A DNA stretch of 64,000 nucleotides, from the NCBI RefSeq assembly GCF_015207005.2, contig NZ_JADEXS020000001.1, positions 7,649,001 to 7,713,000 on the forward strand, read 5' to 3'. The stretch is from Desmonostoc muscorum LEGE 12446 (GTDB taxonomy: Bacteria > Cyanobacteriota > Cyanobacteriia > Cyanobacteriales > Nostocaceae). The notes under the pieces were generated by a model. That model saw only the letters and a list, made by a program, of their open reading frames with translations. It did no database searches and was not told where the DNA came from. The position numbers and the translations under genes were made by a program. Below, in pieces: positions 26,664-37,100 of the stretch. Numbering within the stretch: the first letter of the stretch is position 1; each line of letters opens with the position of its first letter.

Positions 26664-28199
26664 ATGAGTATCAACTTCCAGTCATTGCAACAAAATCTGT
26701 GGCCAATCTGTTTGCGAAAACAACTTCAATCTCGTTGGCTCATTGGTTTGCTTTTACTGGCAGGAGTTGCAGGTGGGGGATTTATGATTTCCCGAGCGAT
26801 CGCACCGTCTCAAAACCTGCAAAACCAAATCCTGACGGTTCCGCTGGAGCAACGGAGTTTACCGATTACTCTTACTGCCAATGGCACCGTTAAAGCAGAG
26901 CGTACGATCAATTTAAGTCCAAAAAGTGCAGGATATCTCAAACGATTGCTTGTCAAAGAAGGCGATCGCGTTCGTCAAGGCCAAATACTTGCCTATATGG
27001 ATGACTCGAATCTCCAAGGACAGCTAATTGAATCTCGCGGACAGTTAGCGCAACAACAAGCCAATTTGAAGAAGCTTTTGAGTGGTAATCGCTCCCAAGA
27101 AATCGCTCAATCCGCAGCCCAGTTCGCTGAAGCAGAAGCCAGATTACAACAATTACAAGCAGGTAATCGCTTTGAAGATATTTCTCAGGCACAAGCTCGG
27201 TTAGAGCAAGCCCAGGCCAAATTGCAACAGGCAGAAGATGATTTACAGCGCAATCAACAGCTCTTCAAACAAGGAGCGATTTCGCGGCAAACCTTGAATC
27301 AACGACAAGCCGATCGCAATAGCGCTCAAGCCCAAGTCAAAGAAGCCCAAGCCGCTTTGACTCTGCAAAAACGAGGAACTCGTCCCGAAGAAATTGCTCA
27401 GGCGCGAGCGCAAGTTGAACAACGCCGAGAGGCGCTGAATTTGCTAAAAGCTGGATCTCGTCCGGAAGATATTGATGCAGCACGGGCACAAGTCGAGTCT
27501 GCACGAGGCAAATTAGAAACTATTCAAACCCAAATTAATGACACGATTATTACTGCACCGTTCGATGGTACTGTGACGAAAAAATATGCCGAGCCAGGTT
27601 CGTTTGTCACACCAACTACACCCGGAAGTGCTGTAGAAGGAGCAGCCTCGAACTCAATTTTGACATTGGCTGCAACTAATGAAATTGTGGCAAATCTGGA
27701 TGAAGCCAATATTCCTCTCGTTAAAGTCGGTCAGAAGGTGTTGGTCAAAGCTGATGCTTATCCGAATCGCACCTTTAAAGGAAAAGTTAGTCAAATCGCA
27801 GCACAGGCATCTACCGTTCAAAACGTGACTAGCTTTGAGGTCAAAATTGCCTTAGAAGAAACGGCACAACAATTGCTCAAAGCAGGCATGAACGTAGAAG
27901 TCGAATTTCTGATTGGGGAACTCAATCATGCCATTGTGGTTCCATCGGTTGCGATTGTACGGCAGGAAAACAGAGCGGGTGTGTATGTGATGAGTCAAGA
28001 CCAAAAGCCCGTCTTTAAACCAATCGAACTCGGTACTACAGTTGGCGATCGCACTGAAGTCAAGTCTGGACTCACAGGCAACGAACGAGTCTTAATCAGC
28101 TTTCCACCTGGAACGCAGCCAAAGTCAGAATTTCAGGGGCCGTTTGGCAATCCTAACAGCAAAAATAACAACTCACAGTCAACCCCTTTGGGGAATTAA
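26664..28199 (+). CDS. HlyD/MacA-type periplasmic adaptor of an ABC exporter
   Basis: The 511-residue protein starts at ATG 26664 after AAGGAGCGCTCAAT. A membrane helix (about 24-44) anchors it. A split biotinyl-lipoyl domain (PKSAGYLKRLLVKEGDRVRQ and DTIITAPFDGTVTKKYAEPG) flanks a long Gln/Ala-rich coiled coil (about 110-290) containing several repeats of the G-x-R-x-E-D/E-I motif. A beta-barrel and membrane-proximal domain follow. With the two genes downstream it forms a tripartite-type exporter like MacAB or cyanobacterial DevBCA. An outer-membrane TolC partner is not in the window. Confidence 0.9.
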   Translation: MSINFQSLQQNLWPICLRKQLQSRWLIGLLLLAGVAGGGFMISRAIAPSQNLQNQILTVPLEQRSLPITLTANGTVKAERTINLSPKSAGYLKRLLVKEGDRVRQGQILAYMDDSNLQGQLIESRGQLAQQQANLKKLLSGNRSQEIAQSAAQFAEAEARLQQLQAGNRFEDISQAQARLEQAQAKLQQAEDDLQRNQQLFKQGAISRQTLNQRQADRNSAQAQVKEAQAALTLQKRGTRPEEIAQARAQVEQRREALNLLKAGSRPEDIDAARAQVESARGKLETIQTQINDTIITAPFDGTVTKKYAEPGSFVTPTTPGSAVEGAASNSILTLAATNEIVANLDEANIPLVKVGQKVLVKADAYPNRTFKGKVSQIAAQASTVQNVTSFEVKIALEETAQQLLKAGMNVEVEFLIGELNHAIVVPSVAIVRQENRAGVYVMSQDQKPVFKPIELGTTVGDRTEVKSGLTGNERVLISFPPGTQPKSEFQGPFGNPNSKNNNSQSTPLGN

Positions 28200-28588
28200 A
28201 AATTAAGAATTAAGAATTAAAAATGAACATCCACATAAATGAATTTAAGGGCTTATATGGCAATACGGTTCAGTTAAAGGCTAATTGTACAAAATTGTGG
28301 GTTTTCGAGACGCGATAAATCGCCGTCTCTACAAGTGTTTTGGTCTTATCTGAACTGTATTGGCTTATATGGTTTTTTAATTTTTAATTTTTAATTGGAG
28401 CAAAGCAAATACTACTTCTCCCATCAACCTAATTACTAATTTGTAATTCGTAATTAAGAGGGTTTGATTCAAGAGCTAAATTTTTGAAATTAGCGGTTGA
28501 GAATTAGTTGGGATCTAAATCCTCAACTAATTCAATTACGAATTACGAATTACGAATTACGAATTATTTTAAGTAGGAGATTGAGCCA
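28200..28588. other. repeat-rich spacer in the exporter operon
   Basis: The stretch contains AATTAAGA-type tandem runs (28197-28222), a MITE-like element (28259-28364), and ATTACGA heptamer repeats (about 28533-28566) with a partial complement near 28438-28456. The ribosome-binding site AGTAGGAGATTG precedes ATG 28589. No gene is seen. Confidence 0.6.
28259..28364. repeat. MITE-like element, copy 2
   Basis: Terminal inverted repeats are GGCAATACGGTTCA and the complement of TGAACTGTATTGGC. The direct flank GCTTATATGG occurs on both sides (28251-28260 and 28363-28372) and may be the target duplication. The interior has the hairpin GAGACG...CGTCTC around CGATAAATCG. The ends match the element at 4940-5039. 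Confidence 0.65.
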
Positions 28589-29851
28589 ATGAAAAAGTTA
28601 ACCAGAAAATCAAGCCAGGAGATATCTTTCACTGAAACTGTAGAAATTGCAGCTGAAGCACTGTGGAGCAATAAGCTTCGCACTGGATTGACGATGCTTG
28701 GTGTAATTATTGGCATCACATCTGTAATTTCGATTACTTCCATCGGACAAGGTGTTCAGAAAAGCGTTGAGCAGCAGATTCAAGCATTGGGAACCGATGT
28801 ACTCCAAGTATCAGCGGGTGCTGCTAAAAGTGAGAACATCATGCTGGGTGCAGGAACTTTAAGCACCTTGACATGGGAAGATGCAAAAGCCATTGCTAAA
28901 GAAGCCCCGTCTGCCAAACTTGTCTCGGCAACTCTACAGCAACCCGCGCAAATAGTCTACGGTGGAACGAATACGAACACCACCGTCTACGGCACTGACT
29001 TAAACTATCCCGATGCCCGCAATACCCATCCGCAGATAGGACGCTATTTTAATCAACAAGAACTTGATAGCTCTGCCCAAGTGGTAATTCTTGGTCCAAC
29101 CGTACAACGAACCCTGTTTGGAAACAAACCAGCGTTGGATGAGAAAATTCGCATCAAAGGCGAACTTTATCGCGTTATCGGCATTATGGAAGCCAAAGGT
29201 AACCAAGGGCCCATCGATCGCGATGATGCGGTTTATATTCCCCTAACAACAATGTCTGCCCGTATTGTTGGCAACAATGCTATAGCAGGTATTTCTGTCA
29301 ATTCAATTTATATCAAAGGAGAAAATCAAAATGCTCTTGTTGCTGCACAATTTCAGATAGCAAATTTATTGCGGTTACGACATCACATCTACAACTCTAA
29401 AGATGATGATTTTCATATCAGCAATCAAGCTGATATTGTCCAGACATTTACGACTGTTGTGGGATTACTCACACTCATGGTTGTTGCGATCGCGGGTATC
29501 TCTCTACTGGTGGGTGGCATTGGCATTGCAAATATTATGTTAGTGTCTGTTGTCGAACGTACCCGCGAAATTGGCATTCGTAAAGCCTTGGGTGCGACTA
29601 ATTCCGCAATTATGAAGCAGTTTCTAGTGGAAGCGATCGCTATTTCCACAATTGGAGGGAGCATCGGTGCGGGTACGGGAATTATTGTTGCCTACCTTGG
29701 TTCTGTACTCTTTAAATTCCCGTTTGTCGTATCAGTTTGGTCAATTGTGGTTGGATTTGGTTTATCAGCGGCAGTTGGGTTAGCGGCTGGTCTAATTCCC
29801 GCGCGAAATGCTGCAAAACTCGATCCGATTGTCGCGCTTCGTAGTGAGTAA
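28589..29851 (+). CDS. MacB/FtsX-type ABC transporter permease
   Basis: The 420-residue protein has an N-terminal helix (about 30-50, GLTMLGVIIGITSVISITSI), a large extracytoplasmic domain with the GTDVLQVSAG segment typical of MacB, and three C-terminal helices of the FtsX domain (about 285-410) including the ERTREIGIRKALGAT loop. It would couple ATP hydrolysis by the downstream ATPase to substrate movement through the adaptor upstream. Substrate unknown. Confidence 0.9.
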   Translation: MKKLTRKSSQEISFTETVEIAAEALWSNKLRTGLTMLGVIIGITSVISITSIGQGVQKSVEQQIQALGTDVLQVSAGAAKSENIMLGAGTLSTLTWEDAKAIAKEAPSAKLVSATLQQPAQIVYGGTNTNTTVYGTDLNYPDARNTHPQIGRYFNQQELDSSAQVVILGPTVQRTLFGNKPALDEKIRIKGELYRVIGIMEAKGNQGPIDRDDAVYIPLTTMSARIVGNNAIAGISVNSIYIKGENQNALVAAQFQIANLLRLRHHIYNSKDDDFHISNQADIVQTFTTVVGLLTLMVVAIAGISLLVGGIGIANIMLVSVVERTREIGIRKALGATNSAIMKQFLVEAIAISTIGGSIGAGTGIIVAYLGSVLFKFPFVVSVWSIVVGFGLSAAVGLAAGLIPARNAAKLDPIVALRSE

Positions 29852-30035
29852 TACCAATTTAAAAAAAGAATGTGACAGATACAAGCCTAGAAACACAGAT
29901 GAAATTTAGCTTTCTTAATTTTGAATTTTGTTAGCGAGTCCGCGTACTCCTGCAAAGAAGCAAGCTAGCAAGAGCGTCTCGTAGAGAGCGTCATTTTGAA
30001 TTTTGAATTGGCATAACTTGCCATAGAGGTGTTTG

Positions 30036-30704
30036 ATGACAACGATGATTTGGATGGAAGGAGTTACTAAAACCTATCAATTGGGAGAAATTTCCGTTCC
30101 GGTTCTCAAAGGAATTGATTTAGTGATCGAAGAAGGTGAATATGTTGCCATTATGGGCGTATCTGGTTCAGGAAAAACCACACTGATGAATATTGTCGGC
30201 TGTCTCGATCGCATGACGAGCGGCAATTATTTTTTTGAAGGCAATAACCTAAATACTTATGATGACAATGAACTTGCTTATATCCGCAATCAACGTATTG
30301 GATTTGTGTTTCAGCAATTTAATTTACTTCCACGTGCCACTGCGCTAGAAAACGTTATGCTGCCGATGGTGTATGCCAATGTCCCAAAACCTATTCGTCG
30401 AGAGCGTGCAAAGAAAGCGCTGATGGGGGTTGGCTTAAGCGAACGGCTTGAGAGTCGTCCGAATCAGTTATCAGGAGGACAGCAACAGCGAGTGGCGATC
30501 GCGCGGGCACTCGTGAATCATCCAGCGCTAGTGTTGGCTGATGAACCGACTGGCGCATTGGATACTCAAACTTCTAAAGATGTGATGAATCTCCTGACTG
30601 AACTCAACGAGCAAGGGATCACCATCATATTAATTACCCATGAATCGGCCATAGCCGCTCAAACGAAAAGAGTAATTCACATTCAAGATGGAGTGGTGTT
30701 CTAA
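30036..30704 (+). CDS. MacB/LolD-type ABC transporter ATPase
   Basis: ATG 30036 gives 222 residues. Walker A is GVSGSGKTT (about 40-48), the Q-loop is FVFQQFNLLP, the signature is LSGGQQQR and Walker B is LVLADEP. The sequence belongs to the MacB/LolD group that powers FtsX-type permeases. It completes a three-gene exporter in the order adaptor, permease, ATPase, as in devBCA of heterocyst-forming cyanobacteria, though that function is not established here. A ~180-bp spacer separates it from the permease. Confidence 0.9.
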   Translation: MTTMIWMEGVTKTYQLGEISVPVLKGIDLVIEEGEYVAIMGVSGSGKTTLMNIVGCLDRMTSGNYFFEGNNLNTYDDNELAYIRNQRIGFVFQQFNLLPRATALENVMLPMVYANVPKPIRRERAKKALMGVGLSERLESRPNQLSGGQQQRVAIARALVNHPALVLADEPTGALDTQTSKDVMNLLTELNEQGITIILITHESAIAAQTKRVIHIQDGVVF

Positions 30705-30881
30705 AAATTCAGCCAGCAGAGGACTAGGTGAAATTGGTTCTATGGTCGGTAAAAATCGCCCACCTTCTACTAGACTGAGATAAAAGTCTTGTTTTACTTT
30801 TCTCAGAGAAAACTCTCTATAAGACATCAAGTATCTTCCATTAAATCCCCTCTCCGTTTCGGAGAGGGGTTAGGGGTGAGG

Positions 30882-32612
30882 TTACGCCGGATAAATCCGC
30901 AAACGCCGATTTGGTTCTTCGCCAAAGCTGTGGGACTTGAGTCGATAGTGTTCTACTAACTCATGTTGCATTTTGCGGACTTGGGGAGAACGAGGCAATA
31001 ACTCAACTGGCTGTCCTTTGGGAATCACAATTTGCTCAACCGCAAGTCTAGCTTCTTCTAGGGCGTCCATTTCGTCATCGCTACCACTGTGCAAAAACAG
31101 TTGCAGTTCTCGGTCGTCAGCCATGTCTGGGTCGTCCATATTCAGCAACCGCCGCAAGCCACGGGTAATTTGCGGAATGGTGCTGGATTTAATCATGTGG
31201 ATAGGCACGTGACGGGCTTTGGCCATTTGGCGTAATTTGGCGTGGTTTTTGACGTGCGATCGCAGTGCTAAAATTGCATCAGCACTATCTATGTCTTTTG
31301 TCAATACCACGGGTAAAGTTAACACGCTGATTACCTGTTCGAGTTGGTGGCGGCTAACGCCATAGGGGTAAACATGCAGTGGCAAATCTTCACCATTTGG
31401 TCCTGGCTGTCTGATAGCATCCAAATCAATGCTCTCAGAATAATTGAAGGATTCATCCAGCAAACGGTCAAACTCACTGCGTCCAGTTACCCGCTCTACA
31501 GGCAACGCTGGCAGTGCTACCATTTGTCCAGATGAACGCCAGCCGTTGGACTGTCGCCCTGAAGAGAAAGATTCCTCTCCTGTCCCTAGATGCCCACCGC
31601 GCCCGTTAACCACAGCTAACTGCCGTGTAATTGCAACTTTGCCCTGGTCATCAACGGTTCTCGTTTGTGGGCTAGGCTGGCGACCCCGCAACAGATTATC
31701 TACTGTGTCAGCAACGCTTTCGTGTACTACCCAGCGCTGCCGTTCCAACATTTCCACAGCAATCTCAAAGGTAGGAGGAGCTTTGCGTTCTAAAACAGTC
31801 TTTTGAGAACCTCGGCGTCTAGCTTCGTCGTCTCCCAGAGTCACAGCTTGGATACCCCCAATTAAATCAGCCAGGGTGGGGTTTTTGATCAGGTTTTCAA
31901 TTTGATTACCGTGGGCAGTACCAACCAACTGTACACCCCGTTCAGCAATGGTACGAGCCGCTAAAGCTTCCAGTTCCGTACCAATTTCATCAATGACGAT
32001 GACTTCTGGCATATGGTTTTCCACTGCTTCAATCATCACCTGATGCTGTTGATCTGGATGAGCCACTTGCATCCGCCGAGCGCGACCAATGGCGGGGTGA
32101 GCAACATCACCATCCCCAGCGATTTCATTGGATGTGTCAATAATCACAACTCGTTTGAGCAGATCATCCGCTAAAACACGGGCGATTTCCCGTAAGGCAG
32201 TAGTTTTGCCCACGCCTGGACGCCCCAGCATGAGAATCGATTTACCAGTTTCTACCAAATCGCGGATCATGCCGATGGTTCCGAACACCGCGCGACCAAC
32301 GCGACAGGTCAAGCCAATAATCTTGCCACTGCGGTTGCGGATGGCGCTGATCCGATGTAAAGTTTGCTCAATTCCTGCCCGATTATCTCCGCCAAAGATT
32401 CCAACTCGTTGAATGCAATCATCTATCTGTTCTTGAGTAACGGGTGTTTCGCTCAGATACTCGGCTTGATTAGGAAAGCGAGCCTCTGGGCGACGACCCA
32501 AATCCAAGACCACTTCAACTAAACTATCTCGTTTAGGATGACTCTCTAGTAGTTGTCGCAGGTCTTGGGGCAAAATGTCTAATAACTTTTGGAGATCGTC
32601 TGTAATCGTCAT
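30882..32612 (-). CDS. R3H domain / AAA ATPase, Ycf45-type
   Basis: The 576-residue protein has an ATPase domain with Walker A GRPGVGKTT (residues 130-138) and Walker B VIVIDEIGTE, resembling the stage III sporulation AA/Ycf45 family, a variable middle, and a C-terminal R3H domain (about 520-570, ending EEPNRRLRIYP) predicted to bind single-stranded nucleic acid. Orthologues are general in cyanobacteria and in some algal plastids (ycf45). Cellular role is not established. Confidence 0.85.
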   Translation of the reverse strand: MTITDDLQKLLDILPQDLRQLLESHPKRDSLVEVVLDLGRRPEARFPNQAEYLSETPVTQEQIDDCIQRVGIFGGDNRAGIEQTLHRISAIRNRSGKIIGLTCRVGRAVFGTIGMIRDLVETGKSILMLGRPGVGKTTALREIARVLADDLLKRVVIIDTSNEIAGDGDVAHPAIGRARRMQVAHPDQQHQVMIEAVENHMPEVIVIDEIGTELEALAARTIAERGVQLVGTAHGNQIENLIKNPTLADLIGGIQAVTLGDDEARRRGSQKTVLERKAPPTFEIAVEMLERQRWVVHESVADTVDNLLRGRQPSPQTRTVDDQGKVAITRQLAVVNGRGGHLGTGEESFSSGRQSNGWRSSGQMVALPALPVERVTGRSEFDRLLDESFNYSESIDLDAIRQPGPNGEDLPLHVYPYGVSRHQLEQVISVLTLPVVLTKDIDSADAILALRSHVKNHAKLRQMAKARHVPIHMIKSSTIPQITRGLRRLLNMDDPDMADDRELQLFLHSGSDDEMDALEEARLAVEQIVIPKGQPVELLPRSPQVRKMQHELVEHYRLKSHSFGEEPNRRLRIYPA

Positions 32613-32825
32613 GCTTTCTATGGTGACGGAAACAACGGTAAATCGATACTTTCAGCTTGTAATTGCTCTCAACTGCTCATCTAATGCTCAAATACCCTAC
32701 TTTCAGTATTTGAGTATGAATCATGGGTATATTTTCATGCTCAGCAACCATGCTCAAATTAATGCTCATTTTCTCTTTCCTGGTAACAGAATTGAGAAAG
32801 TAAACATACTTCTATCTTAGAGTGA

Positions 32826-33995
32826 TTAACGCTCCTGGTGTGATTTGATCTGCGAAACGAGAGAATGGGCTAACTCTACAGCTTGCCAAAGTAATACCTC
32901 TTCTTCTTCTAGGCGAACAGTTGCCCTAACAGTGCTGTTACTTACCTCCTTATTCTCTAACTGTTCGAGAATCGGTGACAGCAGTACACGGGCGTAGCTA
33001 CCGTAGGCAATCCCAGAAATCGAGGAGGGGGGGCAGAGCGGCAGAGGGGCAGAGGAGAAAGATTCTTGCTTCTCCCCTGCTCCCCTGCTCCCCTGCTCCT
33101 CAGCCTCTTTCAGTAGTCCCATTGCCTTTAATTTAGGAACGGTATACCTATTTGTGCCGCCTGCTAACTGCACATATCCCGGTAACTTAGCTGCCAAAAC
33201 TTTTTGCCCCAATTTGACCGCGGCTATTGTGGTGCCGTCGCCGATATCACCGCTCATGGAACGACCGTCGGTTTGCCAAATTAAAGTACTTTTGAGTGGT
33301 GTAATCAGATCATACAACGCTTTTAGGTAGTCAGTCATCCCCTCGCCATCGGGACAACTGATGGCTACTACCTTTAGTTGATCGGCCCACGGTGAAATTG
33401 CTTGCCACAATCGCTCAAATTCTGCCAACCGCCCGACTTTTGTATGGATTTCTACGGCATCTACTCCCGTTGACATTACCAATGGCGCGATCGCTCCCGG
33501 CGTTGACATATATGAATTTGTATAAATTATATCATATGGGCAAACTGGTATACAACGACCACAGCCGTAGCATTTTTCAGCTACTACTCCTGAAAAGTCT
33601 TCTTTTATACTGTTAAACACGATTGCTTGTGCCGGACAAATCCTTTCACAGGGTCTAGGGCAATCTGTAGGACACTGAGTAGAATTAAATTCTGCTTTCC
33701 GAAAATGGGGGTCTTCTCCATCGTTCAGGCTGACCATTAAAAAGGGTGGGTTGCCTTTGTAGCCAAAGCCTCGCTCTTGAGCATCCCTAGCCAAATCCTT
33801 GGCTACTTGTAGCGCTGCTTGGGCTGCTGCGATTACCGCCGGATCAGCTGCGACATCTATGCAGTCAGCGCCCGCCAAAGTGTAGGCTAACGTTAAACTT
33901 CTGACTGCCGGGAGATGCTGGAAACTGGCTCCGCAGATGAGCTTAAACCAGTGACCAAGTTTTAGAGATTGTAAAGGGGCGAACAGATCAGTCAC
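32826..33995 (-). CDS. ldpA: LdpA, iron-sulfur protein of the circadian clock input
   Basis: The 389-residue protein has two iron-sulfur cysteine clusters, CPTDCPRPCERICP and CYGCGRCIPVCP, in the middle of a barrel-like domain. This is the arrangement of LdpA, which in Synechococcus elongatus senses redox state and modulates clock period. A segment of about 30 residues rich in Gly, Ser and Pro (EEQGSRGAGEKQESFSSAPL and beyond, about 33010-33105) comes from a low-complexity DNA repeat and interrupts the C-terminal part in frame. It starts just divergent from the multi-PAS kinase. Confidence 0.85.
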   Translation of the reverse strand: MTDLFAPLQSLKLGHWFKLICGASFQHLPAVRSLTLAYTLAGADCIDVAADPAVIAAAQAALQVAKDLARDAQERGFGYKGNPPFLMVSLNDGEDPHFRKAEFNSTQCPTDCPRPCERICPAQAIVFNSIKEDFSGVVAEKCYGCGRCIPVCPYDIIYTNSYMSTPGAIAPLVMSTGVDAVEIHTKVGRLAEFERLWQAISPWADQLKVVAISCPDGEGMTDYLKALYDLITPLKSTLIWQTDGRSMSGDIGDGTTIAAVKLGQKVLAAKLPGYVQLAGGTNRYTVPKLKAMGLLKEAEEQGSRGAGEKQESFSSAPLPLCPPSSISGIAYGSYARVLLSPILEQLENKEVSNSTVRATVRLEEEEVLLWQAVELAHSLVSQIKSHQER

Positions 33996-34166
33996 ATTTC
34001 TATTATGCGTTTATGCGACTAAAAATAGTAGTGTGTCATAAATAAAAAGTCCGGATTTCCTGATTTGGGTCATTGGGAGGTGTGGGAAGCTTTTTTCTAA
34101 TCTCCCCACACTCCCCCACACTCCCCACTCCCTACTCCCCATATTTCAAGAAAGGTCGCGCCATAC

Positions 34167-37100
34167 ATGACAGCCGATTCAACAACTGTATTCTTTGTGG
34201 AAGACTCTGCCCAAGACAGAGCTTTATATCGACGCTTGTTAGAGCAAGACGATCGCCACACCTACAATATTTACGAATTTGAGTCTGGGGAGGAGGCGCT
34301 GCACAGTTGTCAAGCTACAACACCGGATGTGGTTTTGTTGGACTATCAATTGCCGGATTTAGACGGGCTGGAATTTCTCACTGAGCTACAAAGGCAAACC
34401 CAAGGTAGCCAAATTTCAGTAATTATGCTGACTGGACAGGGTGATGAAGCGATCGCAGTCCAAGCCATCAAGAATGGAGCGCATGATTATTTGGTAAAGG
34501 GAAAATTGACTCGTGACAGTTTGTGCCGAGCAATTCATGGAGCAATCAAGCAAATGCAGCTCATGCAGCAGCTACAACAGCAGCAGGAACAACAACGCCT
34601 AGTTGGAGCGATCGCTCTGCGTATCCGCCAATCTTTCAAGCTGCAAGACATCCTTGCTACTAGTGTTCAAGAAGTTCGCCAGTTACTCAAAACCGATCGA
34701 GTATTAGTATATAAACTTACACCTGAAATGAAGGACAGGGTTGTGGCGGAGTCGGTATTACCTGAATGGACACCAAGTTTGGGACTTGAGATTGAAGCCA
34801 CTTGTTTTCAGGAAAACCAGAGGCAAGAATACCGTCAAGGAAAAATCTGGACAACGACGAACATCTATGAAGCGGGTTTAAGTAACTGCCATATTCAATT
34901 ATTAGAACAGTTTCAGGTGAAGGCGAATCTAGTTGTCCCCATTGTGCTGGAAAACCAAGGAACTCCAGAGGTTGAACTTTGGGGGCTATTTATTGTGCAT
35001 CAATGTTCTGCTCCCCGACAATGGCAGACATTTGAGGTGGAATTGCTCAAACAATTGACGGTGCAACTAGCGATCGCCATCCAACAAGCTCAACTTTACC
35101 AAAATCTGCAAACCCTGAACACTCAGTTGGAAGCTAAAGTCCAGGAACGCACTGCTGCACTAGAGGAAAGCGATCGCCGATTCCGTGCTATCTTCAATAA
35201 CACTTTCCAATTCACAGGTTTATTGACTCCAGATGGCATTCTTCTGGAAGCAAACCAGACTGCCCTCAGTTTTGCTGGACTGAAGCTAGAGGATGTCATC
35301 AATCTTCCTTTTTGGGAAGCACACTGGTGGACGATTTCACCACAAACCCAAGAACAATTAAAACAAGCCATCGCCCGTGCAGCTCAAGGGGAGTTTATCC
35401 GCTATGAAGTTGATGTGATTGGGGCAAATAACCGAGTAGCAACAATCGATTTTTCGCTGCGTCCACTGCAAAACGAAATCGGTCAAGTAGTTTTGTTGAT
35501 TCCCGAAGGGCGAGATATCACTGAACGCAAACAAACAGAACTTGCTTTGCATGAACGTGAAGTGATGTTGCACTTAATTGGAGATAATCTGCCCAATGGC
35601 GCAGTTTATCGGGTGATCCGGGAATTGGATGGTAGCGATCGCTTTTCCTACCTGAGTGGCGGAATTGAAAGACTGACGGAAGTCAGGGTAGAAGATGCAC
35701 TTAGAGATTCATCTTTGCTTTATCGGCAGTTCATCACAGAGGATGTTCCCCAGCTACAGACTGCTGTTGAAGAGTCCATGCGTCATTTGTCTGTGTTTGA
35801 TATTCAGCTGCGAATCCAAACCCCCAGCGGTCAACTCAAATGGTTGCATTTTCGTTCCAAACCACGCCAGTTAAAGGATGGGCGTATGGCTTGGGATGGA
35901 TTGGTGGTAGATGTCACCGACCTCAAGCGCACTGAAGAAACGCTACGCAAGAGTCAAGGTTTGCTAGAAGAATCCCAGCGAGTTGCTCGTCTTGGTAATT
36001 GGGAATATGAACTTGCCACTGGTAAAATTATCTGGTCGAAGGGACTTTTCGACCTCTTCAATCGGGAACCCACACTTCTGGAACCGACTTATGAAGAAAA
36101 TCTGCAATTGTATCACCCTGAAGATCGCCAGAAATTACACCAAAGTGTTGAGCGAGCGATCGCCACTGGTGAGTCTTACAAACAAATTCTCCGCGTACCC
36201 CAGGCAAATGGTTCTAATCGCTACTTCGAGGGCATTGGACATGCAGAATTCAACGTCGATGGACAGGTAATCCGGCTTTATGGCACTGCTCAAGATGTCA
36301 CCGAACGGGAAGTTGCGCTGCGCGATCGCCAAACAGCTGAAGAACGTTGGCAATTAGCGATCGCTGGTACTAATGAAGCAATTTGGGATTGGGACATCTC
36401 TACTAATCAAACCTTCCGGTCCGATCGTTGGTTCGCAATTTTGGGATATGAACCCAACGAAATTAGCGATGGCGATGATGAGTGGGCTACTCGCATCCAC
36501 CCGGATGACTATACCAGAGTCATGGCTGCACAAGAAGCTTATTTGCAGCGGCAAGTTCCAGATTATAACGTCGAGTATCGTCTGCGGTGTAAGGACGGCA
36601 GCTATCGCTGGGTGCGATCGCGGGCAAAAGCTATTTGGAATGAACTAGGAAATCCAGTGCGACTTGTGGGTTCACTTGGGGACATGAACGATGTCTACGA
36701 AGAGCTTCGCTTACGCAAACTTGCCCAGGAAAAACTCCGACAAAGTGAAGCGCAGCTAGCCACTACTCAACAAATCGCCCATGTAGGCAGTTGGGAATGG
36801 GACTTAGAAATGAAAAAGCGCTCCTGGTCAAGGGAAACTTTTCGCATTTTTGGTCTCAATCCAAGTCAAAGGGAACCGAACCAACCAGAATTTCTCCAGA
36901 TGCTTCACCCGGAGGATCGCACACTATTTCAGAACAATTTTGAACGAGCGATCGCCCAAAAAACCCCTTTCAATATTGAGTATCGAATTGTCCGGCCAGA
37001 TGGCTCAATCCGCTACGTTGAGGCTAAAGCAGAGATAGCTTATAACCCTCAAGGGCAGGCAGTTAAACTGTTGGGATCTATTCTAGATATTACAGAACGT

